Source: an uncultured Planctomycetaceae bacterium (lineage in GTDB: Bacteria > Planctomycetota > Planctomycetia > Pirellulales > Pirellulaceae). Taken from it: 5,850 nt of DNA. Numbering within the stretch: position 1 is the stretch's first letter; the number at the start of each line of letters is the position of its first letter. The stretch spans positions 1 through 5,850 of the forward strand of contig CAIYOB010001501.1 in assembly GCA_903927685.1 (NCBI GenBank), in the 5' to 3' direction. Under the pieces are notes generated by a model. It did not search any database, was not told where the DNA came from, and saw only the letters and a program-made list of their open reading frames with translations. Shown here piece after piece: positions 1 to 5,850 of the stretch. The translations under genes were made by a program, and so were the position numbers.

Positions 1-599
1 AACGACGCGACGGGCGTGCCCGCGGGATACGTCCGGTAGTTGACGTGGTAGTAGAAGTTCCCCGCGTCGCTGGTCACTTTGCAGTGCTTGGCGTAGGGGA
101 TCGGGAAGTACAGGTTCCAGCCCTTGCTGTATTCGCCCGCGATCGGCCGCGGCAGTCCGGGGAAACTCCCGCCCAGCAGCTCGGACATGGTGGCCGTCAG
201 CGCGGGCTGGTCGGCGCCGTCCAAGTAGATCCGCAGCGTGCCCGCGGGATTGGCCGACCAGATGCGGACGATCGCTCCGGGGCCGGCCACGTCCATCATC
301 ACGTGCTCCTGGCGTCCGTCCCGTTCCTCGACCCGCAGATACTGGCCGCAATCACCGTTGGCAAACCAGTTCTCGCTCGGCGACTTGGCCCCGCGGTCGT
401 ACGACGAAAATTGCTTGCAGGTATAGGCCGGTGCGGGGAACTCGGCCATGCCGGCCAGATCGGTCATCTCGGCCAGCAGCGTCTTGGTCGTGATCGAAGG
501 AGCGTCGGCAGCCGGCAAGACGGACGCGGAGGTTCCGCCCAGGACCGCAGCCAAGGCCAGGACGGCCAGCACAGAAGCGAAGCGATGGACTTGGTTCAT
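1..599 (-). CDS. Secreted glycoside hydrolase family 172 (DUF2961) protein, N-terminal part
   Basis: The frame opens with ATG at 599-597, preceded by AGGGAG (610-615), and stays open for 199 codons to the left edge, so the C-terminus is missing. Residues 1-30 look like a Sec signal peptide: a short n-region with H5 and R6, a hydrophobic core at about 8-22, then small residues and an AADAPS stretch where cleavage is likely. The mature part carries the hallmark blocks of DUF2961/GH172: ENWFANGDCGQYLRV at 76-90, MMDVAGPGAIVRIWSANPAG at 101-120, RIYLDG at 123-128 and WNLYFPIPYAKHCKVT at 161-176. These belong to the N-terminal jelly-roll region. Characterised GH172 members act on difructose dianhydride or on D-arabinan and related fructofuranose/arabinofuranose-like linkages, but the substrate here cannot be told. 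The catalytic glutamates of the family should lie beyond the edge, so activity cannot be judged. Export to the periplasm or surface is inferred from the signal peptide. Family assignment is confident; function is not. Confidence 0.9.
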   Translation of the reverse strand, partial: MNQVHRFASVLAVLALAAVLGGTSASVLPAADAPSITTKTLLAEMTDLAGMAEFPAPAYTCKQFSSYDRGAKSPSENWFANGDCGQYLRVEERDGRQEHVMMDVAGPGAIVRIWSANPAGTLRIYLDGADQPALTATMSELLGGSFPGLPRPIAGEYSKGWNLYFPIPYAKHCKVTSDAGNFYYHVNYRTYPAGTPVAS

Positions 600-640
600 C
601 GTGCAGATTCTCCCTGAAGTTGCATTGGCAGGACTCCCAG

Positions 641-669
641 ATTCTGGCCGCTGTCGGTCCGCGGATCAA
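641..669 (-). promoter_or_regulatory. Weak candidate sigma-70 promoter for the GH172 gene
   Basis: Read on the minus strand, TTGATC (664-669) and CAGAAT (641-646) are separated by 17 bases. Each matches the sigma-70 consensus at 4 of 6 positions. This would start transcription near 634, about 35 nt upstream of the GH172 start codon. The match is poor enough to arise by chance; the position in a divergent intergenic region is the main support. Confidence 0.2.
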
Positions 670-703
670 TGGGCGTGCCGGAAAAGCGTGTCTGGAAAGC
701 TTG

Positions 704-733
704 TTGGCCGCAAGCCGTCCTCCCTGGTATCAT
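704..733 (+). promoter_or_regulatory. Candidate sigma-70 promoter for the DUF4173-like membrane protein
   Basis: TTGGCC (704-709) and TATCAT (728-733) are separated by 18 bases. The -10 matches TATAAT at 5 of 6 positions and the -35 matches TTGACA at 4 of 6. Transcription would begin near 740, giving a leader of about 90 nt before the ATG at 830. It is the best plus-strand promoter match I found between the two divergent genes. Confidence 0.4.
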
Positions 734-829
734 GGACGAGTTGGCCGCGACAGTTTCGTCGGTCCGTTGCCCCGCCGGCCGCGCGCCGCATGGTACGAGG
801 TTAGGAGAAGCAGCCAGGAGTCCACCATC

Positions 830-2446
830 ATGACCGAAATTGTCGCTGCCGAGGTCGTCGAGTGCATTCCGGCTTCCGTTCCGGGTGACGCTGCTTCCGC
901 GACTCGTTCGCTGGGGCGCGAGTTCGCTGCGGTCCTGTTGGCCGTCGTGCTGTGCGATGTCACCCTGTATCGCGGGCACGGCTACGCCGGTTGGGCCCTG
1001 CTGTTCCTGCTGGCCCCGCTGGTCTTGTGGCTGGGGTGCCCCGCGCCCCGGGTGGATCGGAGCCTGGCCGTGGTCGCGGGCATGCTGGCCCTGCTGGCCG
1101 TGCGACTGGTCTGGCTCGGGTCGGTGTTGGGCGCTGTCGCCGGCTGGGCCTTGATCGTCGCCACCGCGATGTGCCTGGCGGGACGGCGGCCGTACATGGT
1201 CGATCTGCCGATCTACGCCTTGCAGACGCTGCTGGCCGGCGGCCGCGGGCTGGTTGACCACGTGCAAGACGTCACCCGCGTGGGGCCGCGACTGCCGCGG
1301 TTCTTCTGGCTGAACGTCGGCTTGCCGCTGGCCGCGCTGCTCTTGTTCGGCACGCTGTTCGTCCTGGCTAATCCGGATCTGGTCACTTCCGTCAGTACCT
1401 GGCTGGATTGGGCCTGGCAGACGCTGTGCGACTCGCTGGATGAACTGCTGCCAACCTGGCTGGAGGTGTTGGTCTGGATCGCCGCCGCCTGGGTGACCGT
1501 GGGTCTGCTGCGGCCCGTCTGGAAACGGTCCCTGCTGGAACCGTTTTCGGCCGCAGCGCGAGCCCGCTCTTCCCGAGCGACCGAATCCGGCCCGGCCGGC
1601 CTGTATGCGGCGATCCGCAACACGCTGGTCGCTGTCATCGTCTTGTTCGCGGTGTACTTGGGATTCGAGTTCAAGACGCTCTGGTTTCGTGTCTTCCCGC
1701 CCGGCTTCTATTACTCGGGTTACGCTCACGAGGGCGCCGCCTGGCTGACCGTGGCATTGGCGCTGGCGACGCTGATGCTGTCCGCCGCCTTTCGCGGCCG
1801 CATCCTGCTGGATCCGCGGTTACCGCAATTGCAGCGACTGGCCTGGATCTGGTCGGCCGAGAATCTGATCCTGGCGGTCGCCGTGGTGCATCGGATGAGC
1901 ATTTACGTCGGCTTTAACGGCATGACGCGGATGCGGACCGTGGGCCTGTTCGGCATTTCCGCAGTGGTCGTCGGATTTCTGTTGGTCGTCTGGAAGATCG
2001 CCCGCCGCCGCGACTTTGTCTGGCTGCTGCAACGGCATTTGTGGACCGTGTCGGTGGCCGCCTATCTGTACGCCCTGACGCCGGTCGATACGCTCGTGCA
2101 CGCCTACAACGTGCGGCGGATCCTGGCCGGCGACTCGGCCCCGTCGGTCCAGATCAGCGTCCACCCGATCAGCTCCGAAGGGATCCTGGTCTTGCATCCG
2201 TTGGTCCATTGCCGGGACCGGGTGGTTCAGGAAGGGATTCGAGCCCTGCTGGCCGAACGCGCGTTGCAGGCCGAAGCGACACAGCGGCGGCAGGACCGGC
2301 AAGGTTGGACCGCCGTACAATTCGCGGACCGCATGCTGCTGGACCAGTTGTCCAGCAGCCGCGCCGAGTGGCAGGACTACACCGATCCCGGCCGCCGCGC
2401 CGCCGCGCTCAACCGGTTTCACGATTACGCGTACCAGTGGTACTGA
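830..2446 (+). CDS. Polytopic membrane protein, DUF4153/DUF4173 type
   Basis: A 538-residue integral membrane protein of unknown function. The frame is open further upstream (to 620), but ATG at 830 is preferred: AGGAG sits at 816-820 with a 9-base spacer, and the upstream residues (Arg- and Pro-rich) look non-coding. About ten hydrophobic segments are visible, roughly at residues 31-47, 52-70, 78-96, 98-116, 160-180, 208-226, 262-280, 302-320, 371-389 and 402-416. A less clear one lies at about 337-354. The block HRMSIYVGFNGMTRMR (354-369), followed by a membrane helix and then TPVDTLVHAYNVRRIL (417-432), resembles the C-terminal signature of DUF4173 proteins, where an Arg/Tyr-rich loop precedes a Pro-Asp...Tyr-Asn-Val motif. 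The last 110 residues are soluble and charged. No catalytic motif is evident. The gene is divergent from the GH172 gene and convergent with rny, 6 bp from its stop. The coding region is confident; the family name is moderately so, and no function is claimed. Confidence 0.85.
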   Translation: MTEIVAAEVVECIPASVPGDAASATRSLGREFAAVLLAVVLCDVTLYRGHGYAGWALLFLLAPLVLWLGCPAPRVDRSLAVVAGMLALLAVRLVWLGSVLGAVAGWALIVATAMCLAGRRPYMVDLPIYALQTLLAGGRGLVDHVQDVTRVGPRLPRFFWLNVGLPLAALLLFGTLFVLANPDLVTSVSTWLDWAWQTLCDSLDELLPTWLEVLVWIAAAWVTVGLLRPVWKRSLLEPFSAAARARSSRATESGPAGLYAAIRNTLVAVIVLFAVYLGFEFKTLWFRVFPPGFYYSGYAHEGAAWLTVALALATLMLSAAFRGRILLDPRLPQLQRLAWIWSAENLILAVAVVHRMSIYVGFNGMTRMRTVGLFGISAVVVGFLLVVWKIARRRDFVWLLQRHLWTVSVAAYLYALTPVDTLVHAYNVRRILAGDSAPSVQISVHPISSEGILVLHPLVHCRDRVVQEGIRALLAERALQAEATQRRQDRQGWTAVQFADRMLLDQLSSSRAEWQDYTDPGRRAAALNRFHDYAYQWY

Positions 2447-2452
2447 CCTTGC

Positions 2453-4006
2453 TCAGCGGGCGGTTTCCGTGAAACGCGACTCGCGAATCACGGTCACCTT
2501 GATCTCGCCCGGGTACGTCAGCTGCTCCTCGAACGCCTTGGCGATGTCGCGGCAGATTCGAGCTGCGCGGACGTCGTCGGTGTCGCGGGCGCTGACCAGG
2601 ACGCGCAGCTCGCGGCCGGCTTGAATGGCAAACGCCTGTTCCACGCCGGGAAAACCGGTGGCGATCGTCTCGAGTTCTTCCATCCGCTTGATGTAACGTT
2701 CCAACGATTCCCGCCGCGCGCCGGGTCGCGAGGCGCTGCACGCGTCCCCGGTCGCCACCAGCATGGTGTAGGGGTACTCGGAGATGATCTCGTCGTGATG
2801 GCCCAGTGCCGCGTGGATCACCTCTTTGGATTCGCCGTGGCGTTTCAGCAGATCGGCACCGATCTTCGGATGCCCGCCCTCCAACTCGTGGTCGGCGGCC
2901 TTGCCGATATCGTGCAGCAGCCCGCAGCGGCGGGCCAAGTCGCCGTTCAGGCCGACCATTTCCGCCAGCATGCCGGCCAGGAAGGCGACTTCGACCGAAT
3001 GACGGAGCACGTTTTGGCTGTAACTGGTGCGGAAGTGCAGGCGGCCGAGCATGTACACGAGTCGCTCGTGCAGGTTCGGGATGTTCACCTCTTGTGCCGC
3101 TTCCTCGCCCTTTTGGCGAATGTACTTCTCGATTTCCTTTTCGGTCTCGCCGACGATCTCCTCGATCCGCGAGGGATGGATGCGGCCGTCGACGATCAGT
3201 TTCTCCAGCGCCTGGCGGGCGATCTCGCGGCGGACTGGATCGAAACCGCTGACGATGACCACGCCCGGCGTGTCGTCGATGATCACGTCCACGCCGGTCC
3301 GCTTTTCGAAGGCCCGGATATTGCGGCCTTCGCGGCCGATGATCCGGCCTTTCATGTCGTCGCTGGGGATATCGACCGTGCTGGTGGTGCTTTCCGCGGT
3401 GTGCGCCGCGGCGTAACGGTGCAGGGCGGTCAGCAACATCTCGCGCGACAGGGACTCGCAGCGTTCGGCAATCTGCCGCTCGTGGCGCAGGATCCGTTGG
3501 CCCGTTTCCTGGGCCAATTCGTTGTCCAGGGTCGACAGCAACCGCTGGGTGGCTTCTTCGCGGGAGAGTCCGCTCAGCTTGTGCAACGTCTGGCGGTGCA
3601 GCTCCAGGGTTTTGGCCAGTTCCTCGTTTTGGCGGGTGCTGGTCTCCAGTTTGTCGGTCAAGCGGCGCTGGGTCGCCTCGACAATCCGCTCCTGCTTTTG
3701 CACGGCGTCGCCCTGCTGAGTCAGCGTCTCTTCGCGCCGATCCAGGGCTCGCTCGCGCTCCCGCAGCTCGTCGCGCAGCTTGCCCAATTCCTTCGCCGTC
3801 TCGGCTTTCTGCTGAATGGCTTTCTCTTTGATCTCCAATTCAGCTGTTTTCAGCCGGTTGGCCGCCTCCTGGTTGGCTTGCGCCAGAATCCGCTCGGCTT
3901 CGCTTTGAGCGTCCTTGCGGCGCGCTCGAGCGATCGTGGTGATGACTGCGTAAGTCACGCCGCCAGCGATAGCAGCCCCGACGAGGGCAGCGATGATCTC
4001 GGTCAC
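2453..4006 (-). CDS. rny: Ribonuclease Y
   Basis: A complete 517-residue RNase Y, the membrane-anchored endoribonuclease that starts mRNA decay in many bacteria lacking an RNase E-centred system; its length is typical of the family. Domains in order: one N-terminal membrane anchor (about 4-26); a long charged coiled coil (about 28-205); a KH RNA-binding domain with [15 protein letters not shown] at 220-234; and an HD phosphohydrolase domain with H336, the H365-D366 pair (LLHDIGKA, 363-370), H402-H403 and D421 as expected metal ligands. A conserved C-terminal part follows, including RPGARRE (427-433) and [13 protein letters not shown] (459-471). All HD residues I would expect are present, so it should be active. 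The start is GTG at 4006-4004, chosen because a strong AAAGGAG lies 6 bases upstream and the protein then begins directly at the anchor. The gene is convergent with the DUF4173-like gene. About 700 bp separate it from the next gene upstream, so it probably has its own promoter. Confidence 0.98.
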   Translation of the reverse strand: MTEIIAALVGAAIAGGVTYAVITTIARARRKDAQSEAERILAQANQEAANRLKTAELEIKEKAIQQKAETAKELGKLRDELRERERALDRREETLTQQGDAVQKQERIVEATQRRLTDKLETSTRQNEELAKTLELHRQTLHKLSGLSREEATQRLLSTLDNELAQETGQRILRHERQIAERCESLSREMLLTALHRYAAAHTAESTTSTVDIPSDDMKGRIIGREGRNIRAFEKRTGVDVIIDDTPGVVIVSGFDPVRREIARQALEKLIVDGRIHPSRIEEIVGETEKEIEKYIRQKGEEAAQEVNIPNLHERLVYMLGRLHFRTSYSQNVLRHSVEVAFLAGMLAEMVGLNGDLARRCGLLHDIGKAADHELEGGHPKIGADLLKRHGESKEVIHAALGHHDEIISEYPYTMLVATGDACSASRPGARRESLERYIKRMEELETIATGFPGVEQAFAIQAGRELRVLVSARDTDDVRAARICRDIAKAFEEQLTYPGEIKVTVIRESRFTETAR

Positions 4007-4012
4007 GGTCCG

Positions 4013-4019
4013 CTCCTTT
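4013..4019 (-). promoter_or_regulatory. Strong ribosome binding site fixing the GTG start of rny
   Basis: On the minus strand AAAGGAG lies 6 bases before the GTG at 4006-4004, near-ideal complementarity to the 16S 3' end. It decides the start: no ATG gives a sensible alternative, and any later start would cut into the membrane anchor of RNase Y. Confidence 0.8.
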
Positions 4020-4134
4020 CAGCGTTATTCAGGAGCGTCCGGAGGCAGGAGGAGACAAGCGAGCGCGGAAGCTCACGAGTTCAGCGGAACCGAGAACCTC
4101 GGCAACCAGCCAGTAGGGAGAGGAAAGGAGCCGA

Positions 4135-4515
4135 TTACTTCAGCCTGCCCGGCCGACGCCATGGAATGGCACCGCCCAGCGAGAGACGTTTTCCGGGACA
4201 ACTTGCCGCTAACCACTGTGAGACTGTTTGTTTTTGCCGAGGCTCAGAGTTCCAGATCAGCCATCCCAGACCGGGCGTCCAGAAGAGACGGGCGGCGCGC
4301 TCCCGCTCGGGTCGGCTCGACAGCCGCCCAGCGGTATGAACCGGGACGGTGCGCAATTCCAAACTCGCGTCCGGAACGCACCCCCACATCCACCGCAGAA
4401 TCATCAGGACAAGGTACATGGGTCGAAACCGTCGTCGAATGTACGGTTGGCCGAAAGTGCTTACAGGAAGAGAACTTCCGCAAACTGAACTCGAATCACT
4501 TACCGTGAACCGCAC
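4135..4515 (-). CDS. Doubtful small hypothetical protein
   Basis: An open frame of 126 codons from GTG at 4515-4513; starting at the internal ATG (4419-4417) it would be 94 codons. The GTG has GGGAG only 4 bases upstream, a short but possible spacing; the ATG has no visible ribosome binding site. Over about the first 60 codons after the ATG, roughly three quarters end in G or C, like the genes around it, but this falls towards the end. The product is rich in Arg and Trp, with a short hydrophobic stretch MYLVLMILRWMWG just after the Arg-rich segment, so it could be one membrane segment with a positive flank. I recognise no family. Its stop is about 130 bp upstream of the rny start. The GC-rich background alone produces such frames, and several others overlap it on both strands, so chance is the likelier explanation. 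Confidence 0.22.
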   Translation of the reverse strand: MRFTVSDSSSVCGSSLPVSTFGQPYIRRRFRPMYLVLMILRWMWGCVPDASLELRTVPVHTAGRLSSRPERERAARLFWTPGLGWLIWNSEPRQKQTVSQWLAASCPGKRLSLGGAIPWRRPGRLK

Positions 4516-4638
4516 GCTGCTCCCGGGCTGCCCCGGGGACGCGATACGTTACGTTTACTCGAAACACTGAACCCTACCCAAAGGCGGCAGATTCTCCGAC
4601 CTTGGTTCACCCAATGTTAACAGAGAGTCCAGCCGATG

Positions 4639-4667
4639 AAAATAGTGCAAACTCGATAAGCAGCCAA
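4639..4667 (-). promoter_or_regulatory. Candidate promoter directed towards rny, overlapping an inverted repeat
   Basis: On the minus strand TTGGCT (4662-4667) and TATTTT (4639-4644) are exactly 17 bases apart, each with 4 of 6 consensus matches, in a locally AT-rich patch. Transcription would start near 4632, giving a leader of about 625 nt before rny unless the doubtful frame at 4135-4515 is real. The -35 falls in the loop and the spacer covers one arm of the 4650-4679 repeat, an arrangement typical of a repressor operator. The promoter match by itself is modest. Confidence 0.33.
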
Positions 4668-4679
4668 AATTATCGAGTT
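4650..4679. repeat. Perfect 10-bp inverted repeat, operator-like or terminator-like
   Basis: AACTCGATAA (4650-4659) and its exact reverse complement TTATCGAGTT (4670-4679) flank a 10-base spacer (GCAGCCAAAA). The arms are AT-rich compared with the GC-rich surroundings, so ten consecutive matches stand out. The repeat begins 25 bases after the stop codon of the zinc-ribbon gene. As RNA from the minus strand it would form a hairpin, but no continuous run of U follows (only TGCACTATTTTC), so it is not a canonical intrinsic terminator. The alternative is a dimeric regulator's binding site over the promoter-like pair at 4639-4667. The sequence does not decide between the two. Confidence 0.6.
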
Positions 4680-4703
4680 CCCTGGCCAATTGGCCGGCGC
4701 GGC

Positions 4704-5432
4704 TTAACGCCGTTTACCGGCCTGGACGCTGCCTTCGGCCAAATATAGCATGCATCCGCAGTTCTTGCAGAACACCGGCTTGGACAGGAACAGCTGGTTC
4801 ATGATCTGCGGCGTCAGCATCGTGTTGCAGCCGCCGCAGGATTCGCCTTCGACCACGGCCAGGCTGTCTTCGCCGTGCGCCTTGATCATCCGGTCGTACT
4901 CGACTTTGAATTCGGGTGGCAAACCGGCTTCGGCATGCTTCAGCAGGTCTTTGACGCGGGCCAAGTCGTCGTGCAGCGCCGTCTGCTCCTTGGCCACCCG
5001 CTCCTCGGCATGCGCCAATTCCTCGCGGACTCGAGCCAGCTTCTGTTCCGCGGCGTGGACTTGGCTCTGGAGTTCGTCGATCTTCTCCAGGCGATCCAGG
5101 ATTTCGTCTTCCAGGACGGCGTTGGCGGCCTTGTCGGCGGCGATCTGGTCCTTGAACGCCTTGAACTCGGCGTTGCTCTGGGCCTCGTTCAGTTTCCGCT
5201 GGAGATCGGCGATCTTGGTTTCTCGCTGGCGCAGGCTGAGCTGTTTTTCGTCGGCTTCCATCCGGGTGCGTTTCACGGCTTCCTTGGCTGCCGCATGCTC
5301 TTGCTCGGTCTGCTCCAGGGCCTGTTGCCCGGCGCGGACTTGCCGGGGGCCCTTCTGCAGACGCTCTCGAACGTCGGCCAATTGCCGATGGATACGGTGC
5401 AACTCGCGGAGCACTTCAGCGGATACTTGCAT
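4704..5432 (-). CDS. Coiled-coil C4-type zinc-ribbon protein (zf-RING_7 family)
   Basis: A 242-residue protein made of a long helical coiled coil (about 5-170, rich in Glu, Lys, Gln, Arg and Ala) and a C-terminal zinc ribbon with C199-x2-C202 and C222-x2-C225, plus C227. The blocks NAEFKAFKDQI (87-97) and CNTMLTPQIMNQL (202-214) fit the zf-RING_7/DUF164 family, whose members have this architecture and about this length. Characterised relatives (Helicobacter HP0958/FlgZ, Chlamydia CT398) bind RpoN and act as chaperones or RNA-binding factors; a role here in transcription or RNA handling is inference only. The ATG at 5432-5430 is chosen because AGGAG lies 9 bases upstream and the protein then starts at the coiled coil. 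The frame extends back to a TTG at 5558, but that stretch lacks the family character and nears the sigma-gene terminator. It follows the sigma factor gene in the same direction but is separated from it by that terminator, so it needs its own promoter or read-through. Confidence 0.92.
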   Translation of the reverse strand: MQVSAEVLRELHRIHRQLADVRERLQKGPRQVRAGQQALEQTEQEHAAAKEAVKRTRMEADEKQLSLRQRETKIADLQRKLNEAQSNAEFKAFKDQIAADKAANAVLEDEILDRLEKIDELQSQVHAAEQKLARVREELAHAEERVAKEQTALHDDLARVKDLLKHAEAGLPPEFKVEYDRMIKAHGEDSLAVVEGESCGGCNTMLTPQIMNQLFLSKPVFCKNCGCMLYLAEGSVQAGKRR

Positions 5433-5441
5433 GGGGCAGAA

Positions 5442-5446
5442 CTCCT
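5442..5446 (-). promoter_or_regulatory. Ribosome binding site fixing the start of the zinc-ribbon gene
   Basis: AGGAG on the minus strand, 9 bases before the ATG at 5432-5430. It selects the 242-residue product over the 284-residue frame that starts at TTG 5558, which has no comparable site. Confidence 0.7.
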
Positions 5447-5574
5447 GGCGACTCTGTTGCCCAACTCGTTCCACGGCCTGCGGCAGGCGCCGGCGGAGTT
5501 CGCGCGCCGCACCTGGCGGTGAAACAAAGAGGGCTACGGGACGCATCCTGGGAATCAAGAATTTGTCGTGCGGT

Positions 5575-5614
5575 CAAGAAAACAAAAAAGCCGCTGATCG
5601 CAAGACCAGCGGCT
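5575..5614 (-). terminator. Rho-independent terminator of the sigma-70 gene
   Basis: On the minus strand AGCCGCTG (5607-5614) pairs perfectly with CAGCGGCT (5589-5596) across a 10-base loop. It is followed at once by TTTTTGTTTTC (5578-5588). An 8-bp GC-rich stem with a U-rich tail, starting 27 bases after the sigma factor stop codon, is a standard intrinsic terminator. It separates the sigma gene from the downstream zinc-ribbon gene. Confidence 0.93.
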
Positions 5615-5641
5615 GGGGTTAGTTCGATGGGCGCGGAACGC

Positions 5642-5850
5642 TCAGGCGACACCGCGCAGGAAGCCCGCCAACTGTTGGCTGCGGACCGGGTGCTGCAGCT
5701 TGCGGACCGCCTTGGCCTCGATCTGCCGCACCCGCTCGCGGGTGACCTTGAAAATCCGCCCGACTTCCTCCAGCGTGTAGGTATAGCCGTCGCCCAAGCC
5801 GTACCGCAGGCGAATGATCTCGCGTTCGCGGTACGTGAGCGTCTTGAGCA
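5642..5850 (-). CDS. rpoD: RNA polymerase sigma factor, RpoD/SigA type, C-terminal region 4
   Basis: The frame enters from the right edge at 5848 and ends at TGA 5644-5642, giving the last 68 residues of a sigma-70 factor. Region 4.1 is seen in [19 protein letters not shown] (4-22). Region 4.2, the helix-turn-helix that reads the -35 element, is [20 protein letters not shown] (25-44), followed by [20 protein letters not shown]. The match to the housekeeping group (TLEEVG, VTRERxRQIEAKAxRKLxHP) is much closer than to ECF factors, which supports the RpoD/SigA assignment. Planctomycetes can carry more than one sigma-70 of this group, so the symbol refers to the type and is not proof that this is the single primary factor. 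The core-binding and -10-reading regions lie outside the window. A strong terminator lies just downstream. Confidence 0.93.
   Translation of the reverse strand, partial: LKTLTYREREIIRLRYGLGDGYTYTLEEVGRIFKVTRERVRQIEAKAVRKLQHPVRSQQLAGFLRGVA

Larger units (their letters stand above)
4007..4703. other. Long gene-poor interval upstream of rny
   Basis: 697 bp lie between the end of the zinc-ribbon gene and the start of rny, both on the minus strand. The part nearest the zinc-ribbon gene (about 4560-4680) is clearly more AT-rich than its surroundings. It holds a perfect inverted repeat and a promoter-like pair, annotated separately. The middle holds one doubtful small minus-strand frame (4135-4515) and small hairpins: CCCGGG/CCCGGG around GCAG-type loops at 4522-4537, GGAAG/CTTCC at 4466-4479, and CCGAG/CTCGG at 4090-4102. 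The last 120 bases before rny are pyrimidine-rich on the minus strand. I searched by eye for RNase P RNA, tmRNA, SRP RNA and tRNA signatures on both strands and found none that hold. It may be a long rny leader, a small RNA locus, a small gene, or simply spacer. Confidence 0.6.

Noticed and set aside
620..829. N-terminal extension of the DUF4173-like protein to 620
   Set aside because: It would run through the divergent promoter region and carries non-coding-like residues; the ATG at 830 has a clear AGGAG upstream.
596..1729. 377-codon minus-strand open frame across the membrane protein gene
   Set aside because: It is rich in Gln, Arg, Gly and Pro with no domain, the typical shadow of a hydrophobic gene on the other strand.
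4070..4140. GAGAGGAAAGGAGCC on the plus strand as a possible start of RNase P RNA
   Set aside because: The conserved GAGGAAAGTCC core and the matching ACAGAA...GGCTTA region are absent, and the rest of the interval shows no RNase P layout.
2621..4339. 572-codon plus-strand open frame across rny
   Set aside because: It is the antisense shadow of rny, whose protein is unmistakable; long antisense frames are expected in a GC-rich gene.
4441..4485. GTACGGTT...GAAAGTGC string recalling domain V of a group II intron
   Set aside because: The conserved domain V hairpin and AGC triad are not present, and no reverse transcriptase gene lies nearby.
4505..4545. SRP RNA-like string on the minus strand (CAGCCCGGGAGCAGC)
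   Set aside because: It resembles the helix-8 motif of signal recognition particle RNA, but the GGAA-type tetraloop between CCC and GGG is missing and the flanks do not form the expected long helix.
4684..4695. 12-bp palindrome GGCCAATTGGCC just after the zinc-ribbon stop codon
   Set aside because: With no loop and no T-run it is not a terminator, and a single short palindrome in GC-rich DNA is not enough to call a binding site.
5433..5558. N-terminal extension of the zinc-ribbon protein to the TTG at 5558
   Set aside because: It has no ribosome binding site, is Arg/Pro-rich and unlike the family, while the ATG at 5432 has AGGAG at good spacing and begins at the coiled coil.
5545..5577. TTGACC (5572-5577, minus strand) as -35 of a promoter for the zinc-ribbon gene
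   Set aside because: No acceptable -10 lies 16-18 bases downstream, and the hexamer sits at the end of the terminator T-run.
4750..5622. 290-codon plus-strand frame rich in Ser, Arg and Cys
   Set aside because: It lies antisense to the zinc-ribbon coiled-coil gene; its composition simply mirrors the coiled-coil codons.

Overview
The window is a GC-rich stretch of bacterial chromosome with high G/C at third codon positions. The gene set points to a planctomycete, probably of the Pirellulales type: a secreted GH172 (DUF2961) protein, a DUF4173-like membrane protein, RNase Y, a coiled-coil C4 zinc-ribbon protein and an RpoD-type sigma factor. This assignment is an inference from protein style and gene content; no rRNA or other marker is present to confirm it.

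Layout from left to right. 1-599 (minus): the first 199 codons of a secreted GH172-family protein that runs off the left edge. 600-829: a divergent intergenic region with one fair plus-strand promoter and one weak minus-strand promoter. 830-2446 (plus): a 538-residue polytopic membrane protein of the DUF4153/DUF4173 type. 2453-4006 (minus): complete ribonuclease Y (rny), convergent with the membrane protein and separated from it by only 6 bp. 4007-4703: about 700 bp without a confident gene. It holds a perfect 10-bp inverted repeat overlapping a promoter-like pair, and one doubtful small reading frame. 4704-5432 (minus): a 242-residue coiled-coil protein with a C-terminal zinc ribbon (zf-RING_7 family). 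5575-5614: a textbook intrinsic terminator. 5642-5850 (minus): the C-terminal 68 residues (region 4) of a housekeeping-type sigma-70 factor, cut by the right edge.

The three minus-strand genes on the right are all housekeeping functions linked to transcription and mRNA turnover: promoter recognition (sigma-70), a putative nucleic-acid or sigma-associated zinc-ribbon protein, and the membrane-anchored endonuclease that initiates mRNA decay. They do not look like one operon. A strong terminator follows the sigma gene, and the long gap with its own promoter-like element separates the zinc-ribbon gene from rny. The GH172 and DUF4173 genes are divergently transcribed and have no evident functional link to the rest.

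I found no mobile element, CRISPR array, tRNA, rRNA or recognisable structured RNA, and nothing I can defend as a new biological system. The part most worth a second look is the 4007-4703 interval upstream of rny.
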